A stretch of 64,000 nt of DNA, taken from contig CP014609.1 of NCBI GenBank assembly GCA_001586195.1, positions 656,001 to 720,000 on the forward strand, written 5' to 3'. The stretch is from Solibacillus silvestris (GTDB lineage: Bacteria > Bacillota > Bacilli > Bacillales_A > Planococcaceae). The notes below the pieces were generated by a model. That model ran no database searches, was not told where the DNA came from, and was given only the letters and a program-made list of their open reading frames with translations. The translations under genes and the position numbers were made by a program. This document shows positions 46,969-57,187 of this stretch, one piece after another (position 1 is the first letter of the stretch; each line of letters opens with the position of its first letter).

Positions 46969-47883
46969 ATGGAAAACAAAAATGAACAGACAGTAGAAAA
47001 ATTAGAATCTCAAAGCTCTCCACCAACTGGTATTCAAGTAATATGGCGAGAGTTTAAAAAAGATAAATTAGCAATGTTCTCATTAATAGGAAGTATTCTG
47101 CTAATGATTGCGATTATGATTATGGCATTCTTCACTATTGATCAGACTGAAGTAATGAAAATTCAATTATTGGAGCGCTTCACTGAACCTGGTGTCCGAG
47201 GTTATCTCCTTGGCGCCGACGAAGCCGGACGGGATATGTTTGGGCAGCTGATCATTGGCGCTAAAAACTCAATCTTGATTGCAATTGCTATTACAATTAT
47301 TGCAAATGTAGTAGGTATCGGTCTTGGTATTATTATGGGGTATTACGGTGGTTTCATCGATAATTTCTTCATGCGTATTATTGATTTCTTTATCACTCTA
47401 CCAACTACTATGATCATCATCGTAGTCGTAACAATCATTCCATCATACGGAATATTGGATTTAATCTTAATTATTGCAGCATTTCAGTGGATGTCGACGG
47501 CCAGACTTGTGCGATCAAAAGCACTTTCTGAAGCACGACGCGATTACATTAGTGCCTCCAAAACAATGGGTACAAGTGATTTCGCGATCATGTTTAAAGG
47601 ATTATTGCCAAACTTAAGCTCGCTCTTAATTGTCGAAGTGACATTAAGCTTTGCGGGAAATGTAGGGATTGAAACAGGTCTTTCGTTCTTAGGTTTCGGT
47701 TTACCACCGTCAACACCAAGTTTAGGAACTTTAGTAAGTTATGCTATGAACCCGATAATTTTATCGAGTAAATGGTGGGTATGGTTGCCTGCATCAATAT
47801 TAATCTTAGTAATGATGCTTGGTATAAATTACGTTGGTCAAGCGTTACGACGCTCTGCTGACGCAAAACAACGTTTAGGATAA
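46969..47883 (+). CDS. oppC: oligopeptide ABC transporter permease OppC
   Basis: OppC is the second permease. The 304-residue protein has a cytoplasmic N-terminus with WREFKKDKLAMFSLIGS, six membrane segments, LLGADEAGRDMFGQLIIGAK near residue 82, and the EAA loop DYISASKTMGTSDFAIMFKG near 193. AAGGAGAGGTGA at 46949-46960 fits the ATG at 46969 with 8-base spacing. It is followed directly by the binding-protein gene. Confidence 0.92.
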   Translation: MENKNEQTVEKLESQSSPPTGIQVIWREFKKDKLAMFSLIGSILLMIAIMIMAFFTIDQTEVMKIQLLERFTEPGVRGYLLGADEAGRDMFGQLIIGAKNSILIAIAITIIANVVGIGLGIIMGYYGGFIDNFFMRIIDFFITLPTTMIIIVVVTIIPSYGILDLILIIAAFQWMSTARLVRSKALSEARRDYISASKTMGTSDFAIMFKGLLPNLSSLLIVEVTLSFAGNVGIETGLSFLGFGLPPSTPSLGTLVSYAMNPIILSSKWWVWLPASILILVMMLGINYVGQALRRSADAKQRLG

Positions 47884-47900
47884 TAAGGGAGGAAAAACAG

Positions 47901-49730
47901 ATGAAGAAAAAGAAAGGTTTAATGCTGTCATCAGTATTTGCTACGGCACTAGTATTAGCAGCTTGTGGAGGCGATGACGAAACAACAACTGAAAAACCAG
48001 CTGAAAATACAGATGGTACAAAGACAGAAGAAAACACAAATGACGGCGGTTCTACTGCAGAATCTCCAACATTACCATCTGACGTTACAAATGATGGAGA
48101 TGTAATCGAAGGCGGTACATTACAATTCGCTTTAGTAACAGATTCTCCTTTCCAAGGTGTATTCTCGTATGAATTATATGAAGACGGTTATGATTCAGAC
48201 ATTTTAGATTTCATGACAAACTCAATTTTCGAAACAGATGGTGACTTCCTTGTAACGGATGAAGGGATTGCGAAGTTAGATGTAGATGCAGATAACAACA
48301 AAGTAACAATCACTATCCAACCTGATGAAGTGAAATGGTCTGATGGTACGCCAATGACTGTTGAAGATATCATTTATGCATATGAAATTATCGGTCACCC
48401 TGACTATACAGGTATCCGTTATGATGATGATTTCAAAAACATTATCGGTGCTGCTGAATATAAAGCAGGTACTGCAGATACAATCTCTGGTATTAAAAAG
48501 ATCGATGACAAAACAGTTGAAATTTCTATGACTAAAGTTTCTCCGGCTATCTACTCTTTAGGTGACGGCTTATGGGGTTATGCAGCGCCGAAACATGTGC
48601 TGAAGGATATTCCTGTTAAGGACTTAATCTCTTCAGATGCGGTACGTAAATCTCCTGTAACTTTAGGACCATTTAAATTAGATAAATTAGTTGACGGTGA
48701 ATCTGTTCAGTTCGTAGCGAACGAGCACTACTGGAAAGGTAAACCGAAGTTAGACAAAGTAGTATTACAAGTAGTACCTTCATCTTCTATCGGTGAAGCA
48801 TTACGTACAGGTAAATACGATATGGCATCTGCATATCCGACAAACCAGTATGATGGCGTTAAAGATCTTGAAAACTTAACAGTATTAGCTCGTCCGGAGT
48901 TAGCATACTCTTACCTTGGCTTCAAGCTTGGTAAATGGGATGCAACTGCAAGTGTAAACATTACAGATGAAAACGCAAAAATGAATGATGCTAATTTACG
49001 TAAGGCAATCGCTTACGCAATGGATATCGAGCAAGTTGGTGAGCGTTTCTACCAAGGTTTACGTTCACGTGCAACTTCATTAATTCCGCCAGCGTTCGCT
49101 TCATTCCATGACAATTCTTTAGAAGGATTCAACTATGATCCGGAAAAAGCAAAAGCATTATTAGATGAAGCTGGATACAAAGATGTTGACGGCGACGGAA
49201 TCCGTGAAGATAAAAACGGTGAAAAATTCGAAATCCGTATGGCAGGTATGTCAGGTTCTGATACTGACGAAGCAATCGTTGAATACTACCGTCAAAACTG
49301 GAAAGATGTTGGTTTAGATGTACAGTTAACAACTGGCCGTTTAATCGAGTTCAACAGCTTCTACGACAAAGTAAAAGCGGATGATCCAGAAATCGATATG
49401 TTCATGGCTGCATGGGGTACTGGTACAAACCCATCTCCACTTGGTTTATACGGTGAAGGAGCTTCATTCAACTATAGCCGTTTCGTAACACCGGAATTAC
49501 AAACATTATTAGCTGATATCGACTCTAAAGAAGCGGTTGACGCAGAATACCGTGCTGATGCATTCCGTAAGTGGGAAGAGTACATGTTCGAACAAGCAAC
49601 AACAGTTCCAACATACTTCCGTACAGAAATCATTCCAGTTAACAAACGTGTGAAAAACTACAATGTTGACTATGGAAATGCAACTGAATTACATGAAATT
49701 GAATTAACAGCTGACGCACCAATTAAATAA
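47901..49730 (+). CDS. oppA: oligopeptide-binding lipoprotein OppA
   Basis: OppA captures peptides outside the membrane and delivers them to OppBC. The 609-residue protein has a lipoprotein signal peptide with lipobox LAAC (cysteine at residue 22), then an acidic, threonine-rich linker (about 25-60) and a solute-binding family 5 domain (WSDGTPMTVEDIIYAYEI near 145; NDANLRKAIAYAMDIEQV near 357). The D-F-B-C-A gene order places it last. It is larger than many homologues (about 545) because of the linker and insertions. Confidence 0.92.
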   Translation: MKKKKGLMLSSVFATALVLAACGGDDETTTEKPAENTDGTKTEENTNDGGSTAESPTLPSDVTNDGDVIEGGTLQFALVTDSPFQGVFSYELYEDGYDSDILDFMTNSIFETDGDFLVTDEGIAKLDVDADNNKVTITIQPDEVKWSDGTPMTVEDIIYAYEIIGHPDYTGIRYDDDFKNIIGAAEYKAGTADTISGIKKIDDKTVEISMTKVSPAIYSLGDGLWGYAAPKHVLKDIPVKDLISSDAVRKSPVTLGPFKLDKLVDGESVQFVANEHYWKGKPKLDKVVLQVVPSSSIGEALRTGKYDMASAYPTNQYDGVKDLENLTVLARPELAYSYLGFKLGKWDATASVNITDENAKMNDANLRKAIAYAMDIEQVGERFYQGLRSRATSLIPPAFASFHDNSLEGFNYDPEKAKALLDEAGYKDVDGDGIREDKNGEKFEIRMAGMSGSDTDEAIVEYYRQNWKDVGLDVQLTTGRLIEFNSFYDKVKADDPEIDMFMAAWGTGTNPSPLGLYGEGASFNYSRFVTPELQTLLADIDSKEAVDAEYRADAFRKWEEYMFEQATTVPTYFRTEIIPVNKRVKNYNVDYGNATELHEIELTADAPIK

Positions 49731-49740
49731 TTATTAACAA

Positions 49741-49775
49741 AAAAGCCGCTTAGAAATTTTCTAAGCGGTTTTTTC
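49741..49775. terminator. bidirectional terminator between oppA and rqcH
   Basis: A near-perfect 12-bp stem (GCCGCTTAGAAA at 49745-49756 with TTTCTAAGCGGT at 49758-49769) has A run before and T run after. It can stop oppA transcription on + and rqcH transcription on -. Confidence 0.92.
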
Positions 49776-49780
49776 AATGT

Positions 49781-51463
49781 TTATTTTTTCAATTGCATCA
49801 CAATCGCTTCATCCGGTGTTACATAAAGCGTTTTTTGCTCAAAATAAATGACAAATCCTGGTTTTGCACCATTCGGTTTTTTCACATGGCGAATTTCCGT
49901 ATAGTCGACCGGAACCGATGAAGAGTCGCGTGCTTTGGAAAAATAAGCACATAATACGGCGGCTTCCGTTAATGTCTGCTCATCCGGGTTTTCCGAATGG
50001 ATGACAACGTGCGAGCCCGGAATATCTTTCGTATGCAGCCATACTTCGTTACGTTTTCCAATTTTGAATGTCAAATAATCATTTTGTTTATTGTTTTTGC
50101 CGACCGAAATTGAAATACCTGAAGTAGATACAAATTTTTCAGGTTCGGGTTTTGTCGGTTTCTTTTTTCGTTTAGCCTGGCGAATTCGCAGTAAACCTTG
50201 TTCTGCCAGTTCTTCACGGATTTCTTCAATATCTTTAGTGGAGGCTTGCTGTACTTGCTGTGTAAGCATTTCCAAATAGTTGATATCTTCCGTTGCTTTA
50301 TGTTTCTGTTCTTCAATCATAATTAACGCAGTTTTTGCTTTATTGTACTTTGTGTAATAGCTTTGCGCATTTTCGATCGGTGTTTTTCTCGGGCTAATCG
50401 GTATTCTTACTGTTTCGGCATTTTCACTGTAATAGTTTTCAACATCTACAAATTCTGCACCTTTTTCGAAATTATAAAGATTGGCCATCAAAAGCTCACC
50501 GTAAAGTTGGAACTGCTCCAGATTTTGAGCACGTTCGAAATCTTTTTGAAGCTTTTTTTGTTTCAGCTTTAATTTATTCAATTCATTTTGCAGCCAGCGT
50601 TCAAGATCACCCGCTTGCTGTTTTACCCGGTCCCGTTTTGCACGGGCAAAAAATACACGGTCAAGCAGTTCACCAAGTGTTCCATAGTTTGTAACAGCAC
50701 CTGATAAATGAGTTAGCGCTGTTGGCGAGAAGTAGATTTTTCCTTCCTGCTCAACATAGGTCGGGTTTGCACTCGTTGCAATTTCATTCATCAGCTGTCT
50801 GCAAGCAGTAACAGCATCAGTTGTTGTGATACGGTGCAGCAATTCATTTGCATGCAATGGAGAAAAACCGGCAAACTGTTCGACAATGTCTTTAGCGGTT
50901 AGTTGTTTGGAGAAAACCTCTTTCAACTCAACATCCGATAAACTTGTCAGGGCAATTTTTTGTTGTTGGGGCGGTGCGACATACTGCTGCCCCGGTAAAA
51001 CAGTCCGGAAGCTGTTCATCGATGGTGGCAGATGTTTTATGCTATCGATAATTACATCGTTTTTAGCATCGATTAACAGCAAGTTACTATGACGCCCCAT
51101 AATTTCAATGACGAGTTTTCGCTTTACCGCATCGCCGATTTCATTTTTACTGTCAATTTCAAAAGTGATTACCCGTTCAAAGCCGTCCTGAATGACAGAG
51201 GAAATAAAGCCTCCTTCAATATGTTTGCGTAACAGCATACAAAACATTGGCGGATCTGCCGGATTTTCAATCGATTGATCTGTTATGTGAACACGGGAAT
51301 ATGAAGGGTGAATAGAAAATAATAGTTTACTATTTTGGCCTGCTGCACGAATTTGCAATACAACTTCAAGTGCATTCGGCTGATAAATTTTTGTAATACG
51401 TCCGGAAGTCAAGCTTTGTAGTTCCTTGCTCATCGAACGAGTAAATAGTCCGTCAAATGCCAT
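49781..51463 (-). CDS. rqcH: ribosome quality control factor RqcH (NFACT/Rqc2 family)
   Basis: RqcH binds stalled 50S subunits and adds alanine tails that mark the nascent chain for degradation; older annotations call it fibronectin-binding protein. The 560-residue protein has the NFACT-N domain (FDGLFTRSM, PPMFCMLLRKHIEGGF near residue 71, KLVIEIMGRHSNLLLID), a long coiled coil (about 285-430) and NFACT-R near the C-terminus (NEVWLHTKDIPGSHVVI). At the position of the tRNA-binding Asp-Arg pair, the sequence reads Glu96-Arg97. The start is the ATG at 51461-51463, with AGAGG upstream; an extension to 51508 is unlikely. It is the only clear - strand gene here. Confidence 0.93.
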   Translation of the reverse strand: MAFDGLFTRSMSKELQSLTSGRITKIYQPNALEVVLQIRAAGQNSKLLFSIHPSYSRVHITDQSIENPADPPMFCMLLRKHIEGGFISSVIQDGFERVITFEIDSKNEIGDAVKRKLVIEIMGRHSNLLLIDAKNDVIIDSIKHLPPSMNSFRTVLPGQQYVAPPQQQKIALTSLSDVELKEVFSKQLTAKDIVEQFAGFSPLHANELLHRITTTDAVTACRQLMNEIATSANPTYVEQEGKIYFSPTALTHLSGAVTNYGTLGELLDRVFFARAKRDRVKQQAGDLERWLQNELNKLKLKQKKLQKDFERAQNLEQFQLYGELLMANLYNFEKGAEFVDVENYYSENAETVRIPISPRKTPIENAQSYYTKYNKAKTALIMIEEQKHKATEDINYLEMLTQQVQQASTKDIEEIREELAEQGLLRIRQAKRKKKPTKPEPEKFVSTSGISISVGKNNKQNDYLTFKIGKRNEVWLHTKDIPGSHVVIHSENPDEQTLTEAAVLCAYFSKARDSSSVPVDYTEIRHVKKPNGAKPGFVIYFEQKTLYVTPDEAIVMQLKK

Positions 51464-51598
51464 CTTTATGCCTCTTTCATTAAATAAGTTCTTTGATTGT
51501 TTTATCATACCATTTTTTCGTTCAAACCTGTAGTTATCGTAAATTACTATATATTAAGGAAACGTATTATTTATATGAGGGAAATATGATTAAAGCCT

Positions 51599-51706
51599 GT
51601 TGATTGGAATGGAGGGGTGGCGACTCCAGCGGGAGCAGCGTGACGCCTGAGACTACAGGCTCAGGCCACGCCCGCGGAAAGCGTCCGCCCCGGAATGGAA
51701 ATCAAC
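51599..51706 (+). repeat. 108-bp GC-rich dispersed repeat, copy B
   Basis: The element is identical in length to copy A at 25317-25424, with three substitutions and the same GTTGATT/AATCAAC ends. It lies in the 409-base gap between the divergent rqcH and yloC genes. The rest of that gap holds only the yloC -10 region and unremarkable AT-rich sequence. An apparent open frame across it (51604-51837) is not credible as a gene. Confidence 0.85.
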
Positions 51707-51829
51707 TCCCTAATTATAGGAAGCCAATTCCTTCCTTCTTACATAAAATAAAAAGTATTTTATTACATCCTATCTATGATAAAATATATATTTGGATAAT
51801 AGACGTTAAAGCAAAATCGATAACACATA

Positions 51830-51838
51830 TGCTATAAT
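51830..51838 (+). promoter_or_regulatory. extended -10 promoter for the yloC operon
   Basis: TGCTATAAT at 51830-51838 is an extended -10 (TGN followed by TATAAT). No convincing -35 was found at 17 bases, which extended -10 promoters tolerate. It lies 35 bases before the yloC start. Confidence 0.5.
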
Positions 51839-51872
51839 TGAAACAATTAAGTAAAGAAGGATGTGACGAACC

Positions 51873-53382
<1,510 letters not shown>

Positions 53383-53386
53383 AACC

Positions 53387-53611
53387 ATGTTATATCCATC
53401 AGTAGATAAGTTAAAAAAACAAATTGATTCTAAGTATTCTTTAGTGAGCTTAGCTTCAAAACGCGCGCGCCAAATGCAAGAAGAGGGCGGCGAGCACTTA
53501 AGCTCATACGTTTCTTACAAACCAGTAGGAAAAGCATTGGAAGAAGTAGCTGCCGGAAAGCTTCGCAAAGTTCAACAAGACGCTTCAACTGTTTACGAAG
53601 ACGAAATCTAG
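53387..53611 (+). CDS. rpoZ: RNA polymerase omega subunit
   Basis: Omega helps assembly and stability of RNA polymerase. The 74-residue protein has the conserved KYSLVSLASKRARQM motif near residue 16 and PVGKALEEVAAGKL near 46. GAGAGGAG lies within the end of gmk. An inverted repeat follows before coaC. Confidence 0.93.
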   Translation: MLYPSVDKLKKQIDSKYSLVSLASKRARQMQEEGGEHLSSYVSYKPVGKALEEVAAGKLRKVQQDASTVYEDEI

Positions 53612-53645
53612 TTGGTAATTTACTAAAAGAATACTCCCTGAGTAG

Positions 53646-53676
53646 AAGCTCCCTAAGAATTTTTCTTTGGGAGCTT
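53646..53676 (+). other. inverted repeat between rpoZ and coaC
   Basis: AAGCTCCC (53646-53653), extended by AAGAA/TTCTT-like pairing, matches GGGAGCTT (53669-53676). No long T run follows, so it may be a weak or partial terminator inside the operon. Confidence 0.4.
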
Positions 53677-53700
53677 ATCCTTTGAAAGGACGGTAAAATA

Positions 53701-54264
53701 ATGAAAAAAAACAATATACTATTGTGTGTGTCGGGTGGAATTGCTGTATATAAAGCGGTAGCGTTAGTAAGCAAACTGTCTCAGGCAGGCTTCAATGTAA
53801 AAGTGATCATGACAGCTTCAGCACAAAAGTTCGTTACCCCTTTAAGCTTCCAGGTGATGTCTAAAAATGATGTGTTTTTTGATACGTTCGATGAAAAAGA
53901 TTCCAATGTCATTGCCCATATTGATCTGGCGGATTGGGCAGATTTAATTATCGTAGCTCCTGCAACAGCCAATATGATTGCCAAAATGGCACATGGAATG
54001 GCGGATGATATGGTAACAACAACATTACTTGCAACGACTGCACCTGTTTGGGTGGCACCGGCGATGAATGTACATATGTATGAACATCCGGCCGTTTTAC
54101 GGAATATTGCACAACTTCACGAAGATGGCATCCGCTTTATCGAACCGTCTGAAGGATTTTTGGCATGCGGCTATGTAGGGAAAGGTCGTCTGGAAGAGCC
54201 GGAAAAAATTACTGCACTCGTAGAAAAGCATTTCCGTGAGCAATCAGGAAGCGATGGACAATGA
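53701..54264 (+). CDS. coaC: phosphopantothenoylcysteine decarboxylase, CoaC domain only
   Basis: CoaC is an FMN enzyme that decarboxylates phosphopantothenoylcysteine in coenzyme A synthesis. The 187-residue protein matches the N-terminal half of the usual bifunctional CoaBC (about 400 residues): SGGIAVYKAV near residue 11, the catalytic histidine in IAHIDLADWADLI near 76, PAMNVHMYEHPA near 120 and the substrate-clamp ACGYVGKGRLEEP near 157. The frame then ends with REQSGSDGQ and a stop, and priA starts 4 bases inside it. No CoaB ligase domain is present in any frame. The catalytic residues look intact, so this is a functional stand-alone CoaC or a recent truncation. Confidence 0.88.
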   Translation: MKKNNILLCVSGGIAVYKAVALVSKLSQAGFNVKVIMTASAQKFVTPLSFQVMSKNDVFFDTFDEKDSNVIAHIDLADWADLIIVAPATANMIAKMAHGMADDMVTTTLLATTAPVWVAPAMNVHMYEHPAVLRNIAQLHEDGIRFIEPSEGFLACGYVGKGRLEEPEKITALVEKHFREQSGSDGQ

Positions 54265-56669
54265 GATTTGCACAAGTAATCGTCGATGTTTCCGCATATC
54301 CGGTTGACCGTCCTTTCGACTATTTAATACCGGAAGATTGGGAAGAGCTGATTGACATAGGATGCCGTGTAAAAGTCCCATTCGGACCGCGCAATGTGCT
54401 TGGTTTTGTCGTCGGAATTGTAGCCGAATCAGACGTTCCGGTTGAAAAAATAAAGCCGATTTCAGAAATACTCGATTTGGAATCCATTTTGACTGAGGAA
54501 ATGCTGAGCTTGGCAAAATGGCTGAAGCATCAAACAATCTGTTATGAAATTGATGCATTACAAGTAATGCTACCGGGTGCTTTGCGGGCCAAGTATGAGA
54601 AGTATGCTGTCCTGCTAGGCGAAGTGCCGCAATTACCGCAAATGCTGCAGCCTTACTTCGAGAAAGCCGAAAAAGTGAATTTAGCCCAATTTGAAAAGGC
54701 AAATTTATTAAAACCATTAAAACGGGCAGTAAAAGACGGTCTTGTCAATATTGAAAATGAAGTGAAACAAAAAGGCCAAGTGAAACAAGTACGTAAAGTG
54801 CAAATTTATTCCCGTGAACAAATAGAAGAAGTGATAGGACAAATGGGAAAACGGGCACCAAAGCAGCTGGCATTGATGGAATGGATGCAAGACCATGCTG
54901 GAGCCATCGTTTTACCGGAACAAATATATGAAGCTGTTCAAGTGACAAGCAGTGTATTAAACAGTGTCATTGAAAAAGGGGCAGCAACGTATATACAAGA
55001 GGAAGTTTACCGTGATCCGTTTACAAAGGAAGTCGTAAAAACAGACTTTTTACAATTAACAGATGAGCAAGACAAGGCACTGAAAAAAATTACGGAAGCC
55101 ATAGATGAAAAACGTCAAGAGACCTTTCTTCTTCACGGCATTACAGGCAGCGGCAAAACAGAAGTGTATCTACAGGCAATTCAGCGCACAATTGCAGACG
55201 GGAAAGAAGCGATTGTACTCGTACCTGAAATATCATTGACACCACAAATGACGGAGCGTTTTAAATCGCGTTTTGGTGACGAAGTGGCAGTTATGCATAG
55301 CGGATTGTCTGTCGGTGAAAAGTATGATGAATGGCGGAAAGTGCAGCAAGGAAAAGTAAAGGTAGTAGTAGGTGCACGGTCAGCTGTTTTTGCTCCGTTT
55401 AAAAATCTCGGTCTGCTTATTTTGGATGAGGAACATGAGTCAACATACAAGCAGGAAGATTCGCCTCGCTACCATGCACGGGATGTCGCGATATGGCGCG
55501 GAAATTATTATAATTGTCCGGTTATTTTAGGAAGTGCGACACCTGCATTAGAATCGTTTGCACGTGCGAAAAAAGGTGTGTATACGTTACTGACATTGTC
55601 ACAGCGGGCAAAAAATCAGGCATTGCCGACCGTTCAGATTATCGATATGCGGGAACAGCTGCAGGCAGGAAACCGTTCGATGTTTTCTGAACCGCTTATG
55701 GAAGCATTAAGGGATCGTCTCGATAAAAAAGAACAGACCGTCCTATTTTTAAATCGCCGCGGCTACTCATCGTTTGTATTATGCAGGGATTGCGGGACAA
55801 CAGTGCAATGTCCGAACTGTGATATTTCGTTGACGTACCACCGTTATCAGGAAAAGCTGAAATGCCATTATTGCGGTCACGATGAATATATACCGGAAAC
55901 ATGTCCTGAATGCCTAAGTGAAAACATCCGTTATTTCGGTACCGGTACACAAAAGGTTGAAGAAGAGATTCATAAGCTGTTCCCGGAAGCACGTGTTATG
56001 CGGATGGATGTCGATACGACAAAACAAAAAGGGGCACATGAAAAAATGCTCGATGCGTTCGGCCGAGGGGAAGCGGATATTCTGCTCGGGACGCAAATGA
56101 TTGCAAAAGGACTTGATTTCCCGAATATTACATTAGTCGGGGTATTGAGCGCCGATACCTCGCTTCATTTACCGGACTACCGTGCAGCGGAAAAAACATT
56201 CCAGCTCATGACGCAAGTAAGTGGTCGAGCAGGACGCCACAATAAGCTGGGCGAAGTATATATCCAAACTTATACACCGGAGCATTATGCAATCCAGCTA
56301 TCAAAAGATCAGCATTATACTCCGTTTTACGAACGCGAAATGCATGCAAGACACATTGCAGGATATCCGCCATATTATTATATTGCGATTATTCAAGTGT
56401 CGCATGAAGACGTCATGTTTGCTGCTGAATATGCTGGCCGTGTTGCCGAGTATTTGCGGTCCAATTTATCATTTAATGTTTCCGTTATCGGACCGACCAC
56501 TGCCAGCATCGCTCGTCTCCAAAATAGATATCGTTATCAATGTTTGATAAAATATAAAGTAGAGCCAAATTTGATTCCGGTTCTTTTACAGCTAATAAAA
56601 CTGTATCGTTCGGAATGGATAAAAAAAGGCATTGTGTTAACAGTTGATTTAGATCCGACAATGATCTAA
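54261..56669 (+). CDS. priA: primosomal protein N' (replication restart helicase)
   Basis: PriA recognises stalled forks and reloads the replicative helicase. The 802-residue protein has an N-terminal DNA-binding domain (VDVSAYPVDRPFDYLIP), Walker A LLHGITGSGKTEVYLQAI near residue 296, the DEEH box LLILDEEHESTYKQED near 390, and a zinc-binding insertion with paired cysteines (CRDCGTTVQCPNCDISL and CHYCGHDEYIPETCPEC). The helicase C-terminal motifs are LLGTQMIAKGLDFPNITLVG and QVSGRAGR. The ATG overlaps the coaC stop. Confidence 0.96.
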   Translation: MRFAQVIVDVSAYPVDRPFDYLIPEDWEELIDIGCRVKVPFGPRNVLGFVVGIVAESDVPVEKIKPISEILDLESILTEEMLSLAKWLKHQTICYEIDALQVMLPGALRAKYEKYAVLLGEVPQLPQMLQPYFEKAEKVNLAQFEKANLLKPLKRAVKDGLVNIENEVKQKGQVKQVRKVQIYSREQIEEVIGQMGKRAPKQLALMEWMQDHAGAIVLPEQIYEAVQVTSSVLNSVIEKGAATYIQEEVYRDPFTKEVVKTDFLQLTDEQDKALKKITEAIDEKRQETFLLHGITGSGKTEVYLQAIQRTIADGKEAIVLVPEISLTPQMTERFKSRFGDEVAVMHSGLSVGEKYDEWRKVQQGKVKVVVGARSAVFAPFKNLGLLILDEEHESTYKQEDSPRYHARDVAIWRGNYYNCPVILGSATPALESFARAKKGVYTLLTLSQRAKNQALPTVQIIDMREQLQAGNRSMFSEPLMEALRDRLDKKEQTVLFLNRRGYSSFVLCRDCGTTVQCPNCDISLTYHRYQEKLKCHYCGHDEYIPETCPECLSENIRYFGTGTQKVEEEIHKLFPEARVMRMDVDTTKQKGAHEKMLDAFGRGEADILLGTQMIAKGLDFPNITLVGVLSADTSLHLPDYRAAEKTFQLMTQVSGRAGRHNKLGEVYIQTYTPEHYAIQLSKDQHYTPFYEREMHARHIAGYPPYYYIAIIQVSHEDVMFAAEYAGRVAEYLRSNLSFNVSVIGPTTASIARLQNRYRYQCLIKYKVEPNLIPVLLQLIKLYRSEWIKKGIVLTVDLDPTMI

Positions 56670-56692
56670 TGCATATAGAAAGAGGTATTGAA

Positions 56693-57184
56693 ATGGCAAT
56701 TAAAGAAGTTGTAAAAAACCCGGCGAATATACTATCAAAAAAAACAAGAGAAGTTGAAGTAATCGATGAAAATATCATTCAACTTTTAGATGATTTATAT
56801 GACACGATGGTAGAAAATGATGGTGTAGGAATTGCTGCACCTCAAATTAATGTTGATTTACGTGTAGCAATCGTAGAATTAGGTGAAGATATTTTAGAAA
56901 TGATCAACCCGATTGTACTTGAAACACGTGGAGAAGAAGAAGATGTGGAAGGCTGTTTAAGTTTCCCGGACTTATTTGGCATGGTAAAGCGCCCAACATA
57001 CGTAAAAATCGAAGCCTCAGATCGTGAAGGACGTATTTATGAACTTGAAGCTGAAGACTTTGAAGCACGCTGCATTTTGCATGAAATCGATCATTTAGAT
57101 GGCGTTTTATTTGATTCGAAAATGACGCGTGTATTAACAGAGGAAGAATTAGAAGAGCTATACGCGGACGTTGAGGAGGAATAA
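56693..57184 (+). CDS. def: peptide deformylase
   Basis: Def removes the formyl group from the initiator methionine of new proteins. The 163-residue enzyme has all three metal motifs: GVGIAAPQI near residue 43, EGCLSFPD near 88 and HEIDHLDGV near 131. It resembles type 1 enzymes. The ATG at 56693 follows AAAGAGGT; the frame from 56669 starts in the priA stop. fmt, which adds the formyl group, follows after 3 bases. Confidence 0.96.
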   Translation: MAIKEVVKNPANILSKKTREVEVIDENIIQLLDDLYDTMVENDGVGIAAPQINVDLRVAIVELGEDILEMINPIVLETRGEEEDVEGCLSFPDLFGMVKRPTYVKIEASDREGRIYELEAEDFEARCILHEIDHLDGVLFDSKMTRVLTEEELEELYADVEEE

Positions 57185-57187
57185 TCG

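Noticed and set aside
51604-51837. Open frame across repeat copy B
   Set aside because: It translates the GC-rich repeat and AT-rich flank, has no ribosome binding site or family likeness, and is not preserved around copy A.
53701-54700. Frameshift that hides the CoaB domain
   Set aside because: The sequence after the CoaC stop encodes PriA from its normal N-terminus, with no CoaB motifs in other frames. This is absence, not a frameshift.
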